The notes under the pieces are model-generated. The model was not told where the DNA came from. It saw nothing but the letters and a program-made list of their open reading frames with translations, and did not search any database. Position numbers and translations under genes: made by a program. Shown here one piece after another: positions 1-8,295 of a DNA stretch of 64,000 bases (the stretch's first letter is position 1; every line of letters starts with the position of its first letter). This stretch comes from Crocinitomix sp044361315 (GTDB lineage Bacteria; Bacteroidota; Bacteroidia; Flavobacteriales_D; Crocinitomicaceae). The stretch covers positions 62,001-126,000 of the forward strand of contig JBIKJA010000010.1 of NCBI GenBank assembly GCA_044361315.1, written 5' to 3'.

Positions 1-1
1 T

Positions 2-61
2 GCCATCATGGGGAAAATCAGAACACAATTGGAGAAAGAATTAGGTGCGGAATTAAGATAG
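2..61 (+). CDS. C-terminal end of an unidentified gene (partial)
   Basis: The second forward frame is open from the window edge and stops at TAG (59-61). It encodes 19 residues, starting AIMGKIRTQL and ending GAELR, a charged amphipathic tail typical of a helical C-terminus. Too little is present to name a family. It converges on the glycosyltransferase gene that ends at 75, leaving 13 bp between the two stops. Confidence 0.4.
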   Translation, partial: AIMGKIRTQLEKELGAELR

Positions 62-74
62 CAACCATTCAAGT

Positions 75-1262
75 TTATTCAGTATCACTTGAATCGCTTT
101 TGTTTTGTGATAAATCGGTAGACAGACATTCTTTAAAATCTGCCAATTTCTTTTCAATCACTTTTTCCCACAAAAAATTGGATTCAACCAAAGCAATTGA
201 TTTTGATTTCATGGTTGTTAAAGCCTCATCATCTAATTCAATCAGTTTAACAAGGGCATTCACCAAGCCTTTCAATTCAGGATTTTCAAGTAAAATACCA
301 TTTTCATTAATTTGACGTTCAATCGCGCCGACGTTGGTACCTATAATCGCCAAACCGCTTGCCATCGCTTCTAAAATGACGGTTGGCATTCCTTCCGAAT
401 GACTTGGGCAAACCAAACAATCTTGGGCTTGAACAATTTCCTTAATGGTAGCTTGGTCTCTTATTTCACCATGATAATGAACACGGGCATCTTTGACCCG
501 AAATTTGTCATTTACAGGCCCAATAAAATGAAATTCAAACGAATAATCTTTCGCAATTAATTGATGTAAAGCCGCTGTCAATTCCTCAATACCTTTGCGG
601 CGTTCGGCCCTGCCAATAAAAACAAACTTCCGAATTGGTGCAGACGGTTTAATCCCTTCCACCAACCAATCGCGGTGAATTCCATTAAATTGATGAAGAA
701 TTTTATGCGGTTGAATACCTAAATCAGCTAAAATCAAATCAATTTTTCCCCCAAACGAATAAACAAAATCGGCATTGCGCACATTCCACTTTACCGAATT
801 TTTTAAAAGCGCATATTCGGCCATCATTCGCAAACTAGGAGCAGATTGAAACATCTCAAACCCATGAAAATTGACCAAAATCGGTAAATTAAATTTACGC
901 TTATGCTTTTCCTTAATAAAATGCCAAGCCGTAAACCCTTGCCCATAAATCAAATCAAATTGATCAATCCGCTCTTCTAATTCATCAAACGCATTTCGCG
1001 AATAAACCTTGTTTTCACGAATGTAATGACCAGGAAAAGGATCCGTTTTTGGAAATTTTATATAAATCTCTTCGATATTCTTCAATTCTTCGTCCGAAAA
1101 AGCAGCTTGAAAATTTTGGGGCGAATAATCCACACCGCCGCAATGCAACACCACCACTTTACAACCTTTTTGAGCAAGGAATTTAGCCAATAAAAGCGAA
1201 TGTTTCTGCATCCCTCCTAACTGAAAAGGGACAATTCCATCGGTCAATAACAAGACATTCAT
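75..1262 (-). CDS. Glycosyltransferase family 4 (GT-B fold)
   Basis: A 395-residue cytoplasmic or membrane-associated enzyme that should move a sugar from a nucleotide-activated donor onto a glycan or lipid-glycan acceptor. The N-terminal half opens with a Rossmann strand and a glycine motif (LGGMQKH, residues 15-21) typical of GT4 acceptor domains. The C-terminal half carries FIGRAERRKG (215-224) and the E-x7-E donor motif, EGMPTVILE at 290-298. Length is normal for the family. It stands alone next to a T9SS remnant, so the acceptor cannot be inferred; exopolysaccharide or O-antigen synthesis is the usual role. Confidence 0.88.
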   Translation of the reverse strand: MNVLLLTDGIVPFQLGGMQKHSLLLAKFLAQKGCKVVVLHCGGVDYSPQNFQAAFSDEELKNIEEIYIKFPKTDPFPGHYIRENKVYSRNAFDELEERIDQFDLIYGQGFTAWHFIKEKHKRKFNLPILVNFHGFEMFQSAPSLRMMAEYALLKNSVKWNVRNADFVYSFGGKIDLILADLGIQPHKILHQFNGIHRDWLVEGIKPSAPIRKFVFIGRAERRKGIEELTAALHQLIAKDYSFEFHFIGPVNDKFRVKDARVHYHGEIRDQATIKEIVQAQDCLVCPSHSEGMPTVILEAMASGLAIIGTNVGAIERQINENGILLENPELKGLVNALVKLIELDDEALTTMKSKSIALVESNFLWEKVIEKKLADFKECLSTDLSQNKSDSSDTE

Positions 1263-1280
1263 TGCCTAAAATTAACCATT

Positions 1281-1655
1281 TTAGTTCAATTGGATGGCTA
1301 ATTTATTTATTAATAAATCAACAAGATTAAACTTCAAAATTCGATTATGCGGATTTTTGGTTAAAATTAAACCCCCTAAAAAAAACAGTTCTTGTTTTTT
1401 TAACGTTTTGAGATAAGTACCATCATAATAAATGATTACCCTAATACCAAGGTAGTCATCAGAAACCTCTTGCCCCATCAATTTCACCACTTTTATCACC
1501 GTTTTTCCAGCCGAAGCGTTCACCGATTCAACACCCAACTCGGTAACTTCCCCATCAAAATCAACTTGACTTAACTTATAATACAAAATTTCGGCTGAAG
1601 TAATATAATCGAGGTACTTATAATCCGTTTGACCAGTAGAAGTCCCGTCCAGCAA
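1281..1655 (-). pseudogene. Remnant of the C-terminus of a T9SS cargo protein
   Basis: The frame opens just after an in-frame TAA and has only a TTG to start from, so no N-terminus remains. Residues 50-88 (KTVIKVVKLMGQEV, then YYDGTYLKTLKK) match the end pattern of many Flavobacteriia secreted proteins: a strand pair with GxEV followed by DG-x-x-K. Normally the protein would stop right there. Here it runs on for about 36 codons through a hairpin with flanking A and T runs (1379-1401), which looks like the old terminator. I read it as a truncated cargo gene with a lost stop codon. A real 124-residue protein is the less likely alternative. Confidence 0.6.
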
Positions 1656-1704
1656 CCTTTAAAAATCTAGTAGCTTCGTTCGACAAAATTAAGTACTAGG
1701 CATT

Positions 1705-2019
1705 ATGGTGTTTATTTGGCGTGGATCTGGCATTTCTGTGCCTATAATTTTATTTTTATGTGCCAGGATCACTACCCATTGGTTTGAAGGAGCGGAAATT
1801 GTGGGAAAGGCCTTGAGCAATGCCTCATTTTTAGCCTGTACTTTTTTGTGGTCAGGACTTATTACTCTCCTCCAAGCCTTGGTGATTGTTGGGATGCGAC
1901 TCGCAGATCGCACCCTAGGTGCAAATCCTCCAAAAACCCACCATGATTTTTTTTGGATTCCAGTTTGGCTTTGGGGCGTTATTTTTATCGTATTAAGCGG
2001 TTGGTTTTTTATTTCGTAA
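1705..2019 (+). CDS. Small membrane protein, unknown function
   Basis: 104 residues with three likely membrane segments (about 8-25, 42-63 and 83-103). The start MVFIWRGSG and the late FFWIPVWLWG motif resemble a conserved family of small uncharacterised membrane proteins in which an IWRG start and an F-IP-WG end recur; this is from memory. An antisense frame covers the same stretch, but its composition is not protein-like and the hydrophobic periodicity supports the plus strand. No functional call is possible. Confidence 0.6.
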   Translation: MVFIWRGSGISVPIILFLCARITTHWFEGAEIVGKALSNASFLACTFLWSGLITLLQALVIVGMRLADRTLGANPPKTHHDFFWIPVWLWGVIFIVLSGWFFIS

Positions 2020-2152
2020 AAAAAATGAGTGACCAATTCAAGAATTGTTGTGAATGAAGATGGTGATAATTTAAATAAATATAAATTACTTTTGTTTAAG
2101 CATTTAATTTAGAAAACAACACGAAGAAATTAATACGACACCACAGCAAACC

Positions 2153-2407
2153 ATGGAAAAAATTAAATTGATAATACCGCTCTTGCTTCAAATTTTAGGA
2201 TTAATTTTGGTTCTAATTGTCTTCGGAATTCTTTATGTTTCTAACTCGAATTGTGTTTCGTATAAGGCCTATGATTTTGCGAGAATATTATTAGGTAGTT
2301 TTATTTCTGCATTGTTCTTGATTGGCTTTAACCTAAAAAAAATTCAAAAAATAATGGCGGTTATTTGTTGGATTTTGTTTGTTGTATTGGTGCTGTATGA
2401 AAATTAA
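2153..2407 (+). CDS. Small hydrophobic membrane protein, unknown
   Basis: 84 residues, mostly hydrophobic. Predicted segments lie near 5-28, 42-60 and 65-83, separated by short loops (SNSNCVSYKAYDFAR and LKKIQK). The ATG follows CCATGG with no obvious Shine-Dalgarno, which is normal in Bacteroidota. A TTACTTTTG box about 60 bp upstream could be its -7 element. It has no recognised family and is followed by a stretch holding degenerate palindromes. Confidence 0.5.
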   Translation: MEKIKLIIPLLLQILGLILVLIVFGILYVSNSNCVSYKAYDFARILLGSFISALFLIGFNLKKIQKIMAVICWILFVVLVLYEN

Positions 2408-2420
2408 GATCCCATTTGCA

Positions 2421-2442
2421 GGGACGTGATTCATCGCGTCCC
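2421..2442. repeat. Small palindrome (GGGACG...CGTCCC)
   Basis: An 8-bp imperfect inverted repeat, GGGACGTG and CGCGTCCC, with a 6-nt loop and one G-T mismatch. From memory this resembles a short palindrome scattered between genes in many Flavobacteriia genomes. It lies between a small membrane gene and the region at 2468-2601. Confidence 0.5.
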
Positions 2443-2467
2443 AATGAACAACCAAGTAAGATTTGCA

Positions 2468-2601
2468 CTCCTGATAGCAGCGGTACCTTGGCGCAGCAGA
2501 AAATATTTGAAGCACCGCAAACCATTTTGACTTTAGGTAAACATGGATGGCGGACAGCTGAAATGTTTTGTGTAAGCCAACTATAGCGAAGAGCAGGAAC
2601 A
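2468..2601. repeat. Degenerate intergenic repeat, no intact gene
   Basis: The stretch starts CTCCTGATAGCAGCGG, continues with TTGGCGCAGCAG and ends TATAGCGAAGAGCAGGA. Its ends can pair (CCTG with CAGG). The wording resembles a widespread Bacteroidota intergenic element that I know only from memory. A 91-residue reverse frame crosses it but looks like a shadow of the repeat rather than a gene. Confidence 0.35.
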
Positions 2602-2607
2602 GGTGCA

Positions 2608-2642
2608 TAAAAAAAGGCGTCTATTAAAAAATAAACGCCTTT
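2608..2642 (-). terminator. Rho-independent terminator of the DUF4197 gene
   Basis: Arms AAAGGCGT (2613-2620) and ACGCCTTT (2635-2642) close a 14-nt AT-rich loop. On the minus strand the hairpin is followed by a T run, 20 bp beyond the stop of the gene at 2663. Confidence 0.8.
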
Positions 2643-2662
2643 GTAATTAGTTCTTTATCGCC

Positions 2663-3403
2663 TTATCTTAAGACACTTCCGAATACTTTTTTTAATAAAT
2701 CGGTGACACGTGCTGCTGGATTTAGGCGAATCTTTTTTTCTTCTCCTTTAATTAAATGGAAAAGTCCTGAGATGCCTTTGGAGGTAACATACTGATCCAA
2801 GTCTGGATTTACTTGTGGGCGTTGTGCTATCTTTGCAAACTTGTTGTAACGAGTTGCCACTGGTTCCCAATAGCTTGTTAGTTTCACCGTTTCAATTGCA
2901 TTGTGAACAATTGGTTTGAAGCTTGTAGTTAGCGGTGCTGTGGTTTTCTCCATCAAATACATGGTGGCAGAAGAATCAGAGCCCTTTAAAATTGCAAATC
3001 CATCAGAAATACTCATTGACGTAATCGCATCCACAAAAATGGGTGCTGCCGTTTTTGAAGCTTCTTCTGCTGCGCGATTTAAAGTGAGGGTAATTTCATC
3101 TACCTTATTTTGTAATCCCCATTCGATAGCTTTGTCTCGTAAAGCAACGGCATCTTCTGGAAAAGGTAATTTAATGGCATTGTTTAAAAAGAAACCATCT
3201 TGAGCACTGGCTGCGGTTGCTCCATTTCGAATGCCAATTGTTAAAGCTTCTTTTAACCCAGCAATTACCTCATCGTTTGTTAATGAAGCACTTGTAGAGT
3301 TGCCATCGGTAGATGTTAAAGCATCATCTAATAGATCTAAAATTTCACATTGTGTGAAAAGTAAAAGCGATGACAGTCCAAAAATAATTCCTAATTTTTT
3401 CAT
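2663..3403 (-). CDS. DUF4197 domain lipoprotein
   Basis: 246 residues. The N-terminus is a lipoprotein signal (LLLFTQC, Cys at about 19), so the protein should be anchored in an envelope membrane. The rest matches the DUF4197 family: a helical domain with GLKEALTIGIRNG near 50, FPEDAVALRDKA near 80, and YVTSKGISGLFHLIKGEE near 205, a stretch typical of the family. The biochemical role is unknown. It diverges from cinA and has a TTTG-N19-TAAGTTTG promoter and its own terminator, so it is probably a single-gene transcript. Confidence 0.85.
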   Translation of the reverse strand: MKKLGIIFGLSSLLLFTQCEILDLLDDALTSTDGNSTSASLTNDEVIAGLKEALTIGIRNGATAASAQDGFFLNNAIKLPFPEDAVALRDKAIEWGLQNKVDEITLTLNRAAEEASKTAAPIFVDAITSMSISDGFAILKGSDSSATMYLMEKTTAPLTTSFKPIVHNAIETVKLTSYWEPVATRYNKFAKIAQRPQVNPDLDQYVTSKGISGLFHLIKGEEKKIRLNPAARVTDLLKKVFGSVLR

Positions 3404-3426
3404 TTCTATTGTTTCTTTATATTTGT

Positions 3427-3457
3427 CAAACTTAATAATTTCTGTAAGTTTAGCAAA
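3427..3457 (-). promoter_or_regulatory. Bacteroidota-type promoter of the DUF4197 gene
   Basis: On the minus strand, TTTG (3454-3457), a 19-bp spacer and TAAGTTTG (3427-3434) match the phylum's -33 TTTG and -7 TAnnTTTG consensus. The -7 box ends 23 bp before the ATG. Confidence 0.6.
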
Positions 3458-3498
3458 AAGAATACCAAGATTTAAATTGGAGCGATCCTAAAAATAAA

Positions 3499-4746
3499 AT
3501 GAAAGCAATCATAATAACTATTGGAGATGAAATTCTCGTGGGTCAAACGATTGATACCAATTCGGCACATATTTCCAAAAAATTAAATGAACTAGGGATT
3601 TCGGTGGCTGAAATTGTAAGTATTTCTGACACTTCTGAACATATCATTCGTGCCGTTGATGGTGCGATTAATCGCTGTGATTTTATATTTTTAACCGGTG
3701 GATTGGGACCAACCAACGATGATATCACTAAAAAAGTTCTCACCAATTATTTTGACGATGAATTGGTATTGTATCCTGAAATTTTAAAAAATATTGAAGC
3801 ATTTTTTGTGCAATTTAATAAGCCAATGTTGGAGGTAAACAAGTACCAAGCCATGTTGCCAAAAAATGCACGAATTATTGAAAATGATTTGGGGACAGCC
3901 AGTGGTATGTGGTTTAAAACTGAAACATGTCAGGTTTTTTCCATGCCGGGTGTTCCTTATGAGATGAAGGGATTGTTGACAAAGTTTTTAGACGAACTTA
4001 AGAAAGAATATCCAATTGGTGATTTTTACCACCGTACCTTAAATATAACGGGTATTGGGGAATCGTATTTGGCCGAATTGATTAAAGATTGGGAAGAAAC
4101 AAACCGTAACGAAGGCATCAGTGTTTCTTATTTACCCTCTGTTGGTATGCTAAAATTGCGATTAACGGGGCAATTGCATCAGAAAGATCAGATTAACGAA
4201 CGGTTGGATTTTTTAGCGACAACGTATCCTAAATTTGTAGTGGGTGGCGAATTTGACACCATTGAAAAGGTAATTGGAAAATTAATGGTGGGCGCGGGGA
4301 AAAAATTGGGAACGGTGGAAAGTTGCACCGGTGGAAGCATTGCCAAACGATTGGTTTCGGTGGCAGGGTCGAGTGAATTTTACCAAGGCTCAATGATTTC
4401 TTATTCGAATGAGCTGAAAGAAAAAATGGTGGGCGTTCAAAAGGCGACCTTGGAAAAATATGGCGCCGTTTCGGAACAAGTAGTGATTGAAATGGCGGAC
4501 AATGGACGCCAGAAATTAGGGGTTGATTATTGTATTAGTGTTTCAGGAATTGCTGGGCCTACAGGAGGCACCGAAGAAAAACCAGTTGGTTTGGTATGGA
4601 TTGGGCTTTCGTCAGAAAGTAAAACCTATGCCAAAAAATTTAATCTTGGATTTAATCGTGAACGAAATATTCAAGCAACCAGCGTAGCGGCACTTAATTT
4701 TTTGCGTTTGGTAGTGCTAAATTTAGTGGACGAAGGAGAAGAATAA
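3499..4746 (+). CDS. cinA: CinA family nicotinamide-nucleotide amidohydrolase
   Basis: 415 residues, the full length of two-domain CinA. Residues 1-165 form the MoaB/MogA-like (COG1058) domain, with ITIGDEILVGQ at 6-16 and the TGGLGPTNDD motif near 67. The C-terminal part (from about 255) is the PncC domain, with VESCTGGSIAKRL near 274 and GIAGPTGGTEEKPVG near 350. In characterised members the PncC domain deamidates NMN to NaMN for NAD salvage, and the N-terminal domain is an ADP-ribose pyrophosphatase in some. The gene diverges from the DUF4197 gene and precedes the rpmB cluster. Confidence 0.93.
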   Translation: MKAIIITIGDEILVGQTIDTNSAHISKKLNELGISVAEIVSISDTSEHIIRAVDGAINRCDFIFLTGGLGPTNDDITKKVLTNYFDDELVLYPEILKNIEAFFVQFNKPMLEVNKYQAMLPKNARIIENDLGTASGMWFKTETCQVFSMPGVPYEMKGLLTKFLDELKKEYPIGDFYHRTLNITGIGESYLAELIKDWEETNRNEGISVSYLPSVGMLKLRLTGQLHQKDQINERLDFLATTYPKFVVGGEFDTIEKVIGKLMVGAGKKLGTVESCTGGSIAKRLVSVAGSSEFYQGSMISYSNELKEKMVGVQKATLEKYGAVSEQVVIEMADNGRQKLGVDYCISVSGIAGPTGGTEEKPVGLVWIGLSSESKTYAKKFNLGFNRERNIQATSVAALNFLRLVVLNLVDEGEE

Positions 4747-4808
4747 CCCACGCTGTGAATGGGTTAAATTAGACAATAAATTTTTAGTGAATATTTTTTA
4801 CATTTTTA

Positions 4809-4840
4809 TTTGTAAAATCAGAAAATAGTACGTTACTTTG
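4809..4840 (+). promoter_or_regulatory. Promoter of the rpmB-rpmG-DUF4295 group
   Basis: TTTG (4809-4812), a 20-bp spacer and TTACTTTG (4833-4840), one base away from TAnnTTTG. It lies 60 bp upstream of rpmB, leaving a leader of about 55 nt. Confidence 0.6.
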
Positions 4841-4900
4841 CACCCTCTAAACAAAAAATGGGTTTTATCGTTGGTTTAGGGGACAATTAAAATATATAAA

Positions 4901-5137
4901 ATGTCAAAAATTTGTCAATTAACAGGAAAGAAGGTAATGACTGGGAATAATGTTTCTCATTCAAAAAGAAGAACTAAAAGAAAATTCTTACCTAATCTGA
5001 TCACAAAGAAATTTTATATTCCTGAAGAGGATCGTCACATTACTTTGAAGATTAGTACTTCATCGTTAAGAACGATCAATAAAATCGGGATTACTGCTGC
5101 AATGAAAAAAGCAAAAGAACAAGGATTTTTAAAATAA
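4901..5137 (+). CDS. rpmB: Large ribosomal subunit protein bL28
   Basis: 78 residues, standard length. It starts MSKICQLTGKKV and has the SHSKRRTKRKF basic stretch that contacts 23S rRNA. Only one cysteine is present, so this is a zinc-free form. It is followed after 21 bp by rpmG and then by a DUF4295 gene, the normal Bacteroidota order, and the three are probably one transcript. Confidence 0.97.
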   Translation: MSKICQLTGKKVMTGNNVSHSKRRTKRKFLPNLITKKFYIPEEDRHITLKISTSSLRTINKIGITAAMKKAKEQGFLK

Positions 5138-5158
5138 TCTTTTTTAAAGAAATTAGAA

Positions 5159-5347
5159 ATGGCTAAGAAAAGTAAAGGCAATAGAATTCAGGTGATTTTA
5201 GAGTGCACTGAGCACAAAGAATCTGGAAAGCCAGGTACATCAAGATATGTAACCACTAAGAATAGAAAAAACACTCCTGACAGAATGGAATTGAAAAAAT
5301 TCAATCCTATTTTGAAAAGAATGACGGTTCACAAAGAAATTAAGTAA
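5159..5347 (+). CDS. rpmG: Large ribosomal subunit protein bL33
   Basis: 62 residues, close to the usual length. The sequence MAKKSKGNRIQVILECTEH and the later RYVTTKNRKN, LKKFNP and HKEIK are typical of bL33. It has a single cysteine rather than the four of zinc-binding paralogues, so it should fold without zinc. It sits between rpmB and the DUF4295 gene. Confidence 0.97.
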   Translation: MAKKSKGNRIQVILECTEHKESGKPGTSRYVTTKNRKNTPDRMELKKFNPILKRMTVHKEIK

Positions 5348-5409
5348 TTAATACGACAAAGAACTGGTTGAACGAAAATTTGAACTAGTTTTTTTCTAAA
5401 AACTAAGAT

Positions 5410-5565
5410 ATGGCTAAGAAAGTAGTAGCATCGTTACAAACTGGAGGAGGTAAAGAATACTCCAAAGTTATTAAAATGGTCAAGAATGAAAAAACTGGAT
5501 CATATAACTTTAAAACTGAAATTGTTCACAATGATAAAGTGAATGATTGGTTTGACAATAACTAA
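5410..5565 (+). CDS. DUF4295 family small basic protein
   Basis: 51 residues, MAKKVVASLQTGGG at the start and NDWFDNN at the end. It is the conserved Bacteroidota small protein found right after rpmG, and its basic composition and position suggest a ribosome-associated role; its function is not established. It lies 62 bp after rpmG, and a strong terminator follows 24 bp beyond the stop. Confidence 0.92.
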   Translation: MAKKVVASLQTGGGKEYSKVIKMVKNEKTGSYNFKTEIVHNDKVNDWFDNN

Positions 5566-5589
5566 TTTTAATTAGATAGACTAATTGTG

Positions 5590-5620
5590 AGCTTCTTCCT
5601 CTTTCGGAAGAAGCTTTTGT
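5590..5620 (+). terminator. Terminator after the rpmB-rpmG-DUF4295 group
   Basis: A perfect 10-bp stem, AGCTTCTTCC and GGAAGAAGCT, with a 6-nt loop, followed by a T-rich tail. ftsY starts only 12 bp beyond it, so ftsY must rely on read-through or on a promoter overlapping the hairpin. Confidence 0.85.
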
Positions 5621-5631
5621 TATATTTAAAT

Positions 5632-6585
5632 ATGGGTATTTTTGATTTTTTTTCTAAGGATAAAAAAGAGAGTCTTGACAAGGGCCTCGAAAAAACAAAA
5701 CAAAGTTTTTTATCCAAGTTAACACGCACCATAATTGGTAAATCCAGTGTGGACAGTGAGGTGCTTGACAATTTGGAAGAAGTGCTGATTACGTCGGATG
5801 TGGGGGTGGAAACAACGCTGAAAATTATTGATCGAATTGAAGCACGTGTTTCTAGAGATAAATATGTAGGCACAGAAGAACTCAATGGGATTTTGAAAGA
5901 AGAAATTGCTACCCTACTTCAAGAAAATAATACCACCGATGTTCACGATTTTACAATCCCAAAAGTTGAGAACACCCCTTATGTAATTATGGTGGTTGGC
6001 GTAAATGGGGTTGGAAAAACAACCACCATCGGAAAATTAGCCTACCAACTTAAAAAAGCGGGACACAAAGTTGTGTTGGGTGCAGCAGACACGTTTAGAG
6101 CAGCAGCTGTAGAACAATTAATTATTTGGTCGAAACGGGTGGATGTACCGATTGTTCAACAAGGCATGGGTGCTGATCCTGCTTCGGTGGCGTTTGATAC
6201 CTTACAATCTGCAAAATCGCAAGGGGCCGATGTGGTGATTATTGACACCGCTGGTCGTTTACATAATAAAATCAACTTAATGAACGAGTTGACAAAAATT
6301 AAGAATGTCATGGGGAAAATTGTTCCAAACGCTCCGCATGAAATCCTTTTGGTGTTAGATGGTTCAACAGGTCAAAATGCTTTTGAACAAGCCAAACAAT
6401 TTTCCTTGGCCACCGAAATTAATGCACTCGCCATTACTAAATTGGATGGCACGGCAAAAGGCGGTGTGGTGATTGGCATCTCGGATCAAATGCGCATTCC
6501 TGTTAAATATATCGGCGTTGGTGAAGGAATCGAAGATTTACAAGTGTTTAATAAAACGGCTTTCGTAGAATCGTTATTTAACTAA
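5632..6585 (+). CDS. ftsY: Signal recognition particle receptor FtsY
   Basis: 317 residues. This membrane-associated GTPase docks SRP-bound ribosomes at the Sec translocon. The NG domain carries the P-loop GVNGVGKT (123-130), then AADTFRAAA, DTAGR and TKLDGTAKGG. The acidic A domain is very short, as is usual in Bacteroidota. I chose the ATG at 5632 (MGIFDFFSKD): a longer frame from GTG 5587 would begin inside the terminator hairpin. The small secreted gene follows after 2 bp. Confidence 0.96.
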   Translation: MGIFDFFSKDKKESLDKGLEKTKQSFLSKLTRTIIGKSSVDSEVLDNLEEVLITSDVGVETTLKIIDRIEARVSRDKYVGTEELNGILKEEIATLLQENNTTDVHDFTIPKVENTPYVIMVVGVNGVGKTTTIGKLAYQLKKAGHKVVLGAADTFRAAAVEQLIIWSKRVDVPIVQQGMGADPASVAFDTLQSAKSQGADVVIIDTAGRLHNKINLMNELTKIKNVMGKIVPNAPHEILLVLDGSTGQNAFEQAKQFSLATEINALAITKLDGTAKGGVVIGISDQMRIPVKYIGVGEGIEDLQVFNKTAFVESLFN

Positions 6586-6587
6586 AC

Positions 6588-6989
6588 ATGCGAATTTTTC
6601 TCTTGCTCGCGCTATTTCTGGTGAATTTCGCTTCTTTTGGTCAATCTAATGATTCGATAAATCGATGCACCTCCTATAAAATTGGGAATTTTTATGTCAT
6701 TAATGGCAAAGATACCTGCTACATCACACGCACAGCCGACCGACAAATTGAAAAATGCCAAGGCTCGGATATCACTTACCAATTAATTGTTATTTGGACT
6801 AAAAAAGACAAATGTATTCTGCGCGATATTCATTACAATCCAAGCACAAAACCATATCCCATGCGAAATGATGTAATTATGACCGTACTGGATGTTTTTC
6901 CAACCTATTATACCGTTCATTTAAAAACCCGTGGTAGAAATCCACAGTATATTACCGTTTATTGCAATAATCAACCGAATGAAAACTAA
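6588..6989 (+). CDS. Secreted protein of unknown function
   Basis: 133 residues starting two bases after the ftsY stop. An N-terminal signal peptide (MRIFLLLALFLVNFASFGQS) predicts export. The mature part has several cysteines (near 26, 43, 59, 75 and 126) that could form disulfides. I do not recognise a family. Its end overlaps the rimO start by 11 bp, so ftsY, this gene and rimO are probably co-transcribed and translationally coupled. Confidence 0.75.
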   Translation: MRIFLLLALFLVNFASFGQSNDSINRCTSYKIGNFYVINGKDTCYITRTADRQIEKCQGSDITYQLIVIWTKKDKCILRDIHYNPSTKPYPMRNDVIMTVLDVFPTYYTVHLKTRGRNPQYITVYCNNQPNEN

Positions 6990-8295
6990 AACTCTTAAAA
7001 AAAATAAAGTCAATGTGGTGACTTTAGGCTGTTCAAAAAATATTTTTGACTCTGAAATCCTCATGGCACAGTTAAAAGCAAATAAGTTTACGGTTGAACA
7101 TGAAGCGCAGCAAGATGATTCGGAAATTGTGATCATAAATACCTGCGGATTTATTGACAATGCCAAACAAGAATCCATTGACACGATTATTCGGTATGCC
7201 AATGCAAAAGCGGATGGATTGGTAGATAAGGTTTATGTGACTGGATGTCTTTCTGAAAGATACAAAGACGAGCTACAAACTGAAATTCCTGAAATTGACG
7301 GCTATTTTGGAACCCGCGACCTACCCCGTTTATTAAAAACCTTAAAAGCGGATTATAAAAAAGAACTTATTGGCGAACGTCTACTTACGACACCTGCACA
7401 TTATGCTTATTTTAAAATTGCCGAAGGTTGTGACCGCCCTTGCTCATTTTGTGCCATTCCGTTGATGCGCGGAAAACACCAATCGACCCCTATGGAGCAA
7501 TTAATTAAGAACGCAAATTCTTTGGCCAATCAAGGGGTGAAAGAATTGATTTTAATTGCACAGGATTTGACATATTACGGATTAGACATTTACAAAAAAA
7601 GAAATTTAGCCGAACTTGTGGATAAACTTTCAGACATCAACGGCATTGAATGGATTCGTTTACATTATGCCTTTCCGTCGGGATTTCCGATGGATGTGTT
7701 GGATGTGATGAAAAATCGTTCGAATGTCTGCAATTATTTAGACATGCCGCTACAACATGGCTCAACGTCCATTTTAAAAGCGATGAAACGTGGGATTACA
7801 CGTGAAAAGACAGAAACCTTAATCAGCCAAATTCGTGACAGAGTTCCTGAAATTGCACTTAGAACGACCTTAATTTCAGGTTTTCCGGGTGAAACTGAAA
7901 AAGACTTTGATGAAATGTATGATTTCGTGGAGCGTTCGCGTTTTGAACGGTTAGGGATCTTTACCTATTCACATGAAGAAAACACCTCGGCCTATTCGTT
8001 AATTGACGATGTGCCTGCCGAAATTAAACAAGAACGTGCCGACACCATTATGGATCTTCAAGCGGGCATTTCGCACGAATTAAATCAAAATAAAATTGGA
8101 AACACCTACAAAGTTTTGTTTGACAAGGCAGAAGGCGACTATTTTATTGGACGCACCGAATTTGATTCGCCAGAGGTAGACAATGAGGTATTGGTAAAGA
8201 TTACTGAAAAAAATCACTTGCGAATTGGCGATTTTGCCAACGTGAAAATCACCTCAGCCGATCATTACGATTTATACGGTAACTTAGAATCCTAA
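6979..8295 (+). CDS. rimO: Ribosomal protein uS12 methylthiotransferase RimO
   Basis: 438 residues. This radical-SAM enzyme adds a methylthio group to the conserved aspartate of ribosomal protein S12. The UPF0004 domain provides Cys 18, 56 and 90 for the auxiliary cluster. The radical-SAM site is EGCDRPCSFC, with Cys 151, 155 and 158, and a C-terminal TRAM domain ends the protein. A longer frame starts at 6931, but MKTKTLKKNK at 6979 is the natural start; it overlaps the upstream gene by 11 bp. The 3' end overlaps the convergent membrane-protein gene by 4 bp. Confidence 0.95.
   Translation: MKTKTLKKNKVNVVTLGCSKNIFDSEILMAQLKANKFTVEHEAQQDDSEIVIINTCGFIDNAKQESIDTIIRYANAKADGLVDKVYVTGCLSERYKDELQTEIPEIDGYFGTRDLPRLLKTLKADYKKELIGERLLTTPAHYAYFKIAEGCDRPCSFCAIPLMRGKHQSTPMEQLIKNANSLANQGVKELILIAQDLTYYGLDIYKKRNLAELVDKLSDINGIEWIRLHYAFPSGFPMDVLDVMKNRSNVCNYLDMPLQHGSTSILKAMKRGITREKTETLISQIRDRVPEIALRTTLISGFPGETEKDFDEMYDFVERSRFERLGIFTYSHEENTSAYSLIDDVPAEIKQERADTIMDLQAGISHELNQNKIGNTYKVLFDKAEGDYFIGRTEFDSPEVDNEVLVKITEKNHLRIGDFANVKITSADHYDLYGNLES

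Noticed and set aside
1689..2036. A 115-residue reverse frame over the small membrane protein at 1705
   Set aside because: It is antisense to a hydrophobic frame with plausible membrane segments, and its own composition is not protein-like.
2333..2608. A 91-residue reverse frame
   Set aside because: It crosses the degenerate palindromic repeats and the end of the gene at 2153; the signal is explained by the repeats.
4744..4766. Hairpin TAACCCA...TGGGTTA after cinA
   Set aside because: A 7-bp stem with no T run; too weak to call a terminator.
5587..5631. Upstream extension of ftsY from a GTG
   Set aside because: It lies in the terminator hairpin and adds residues (MSFFLFRKKLL) with no homology to FtsY; the ATG at 5632 is natural.
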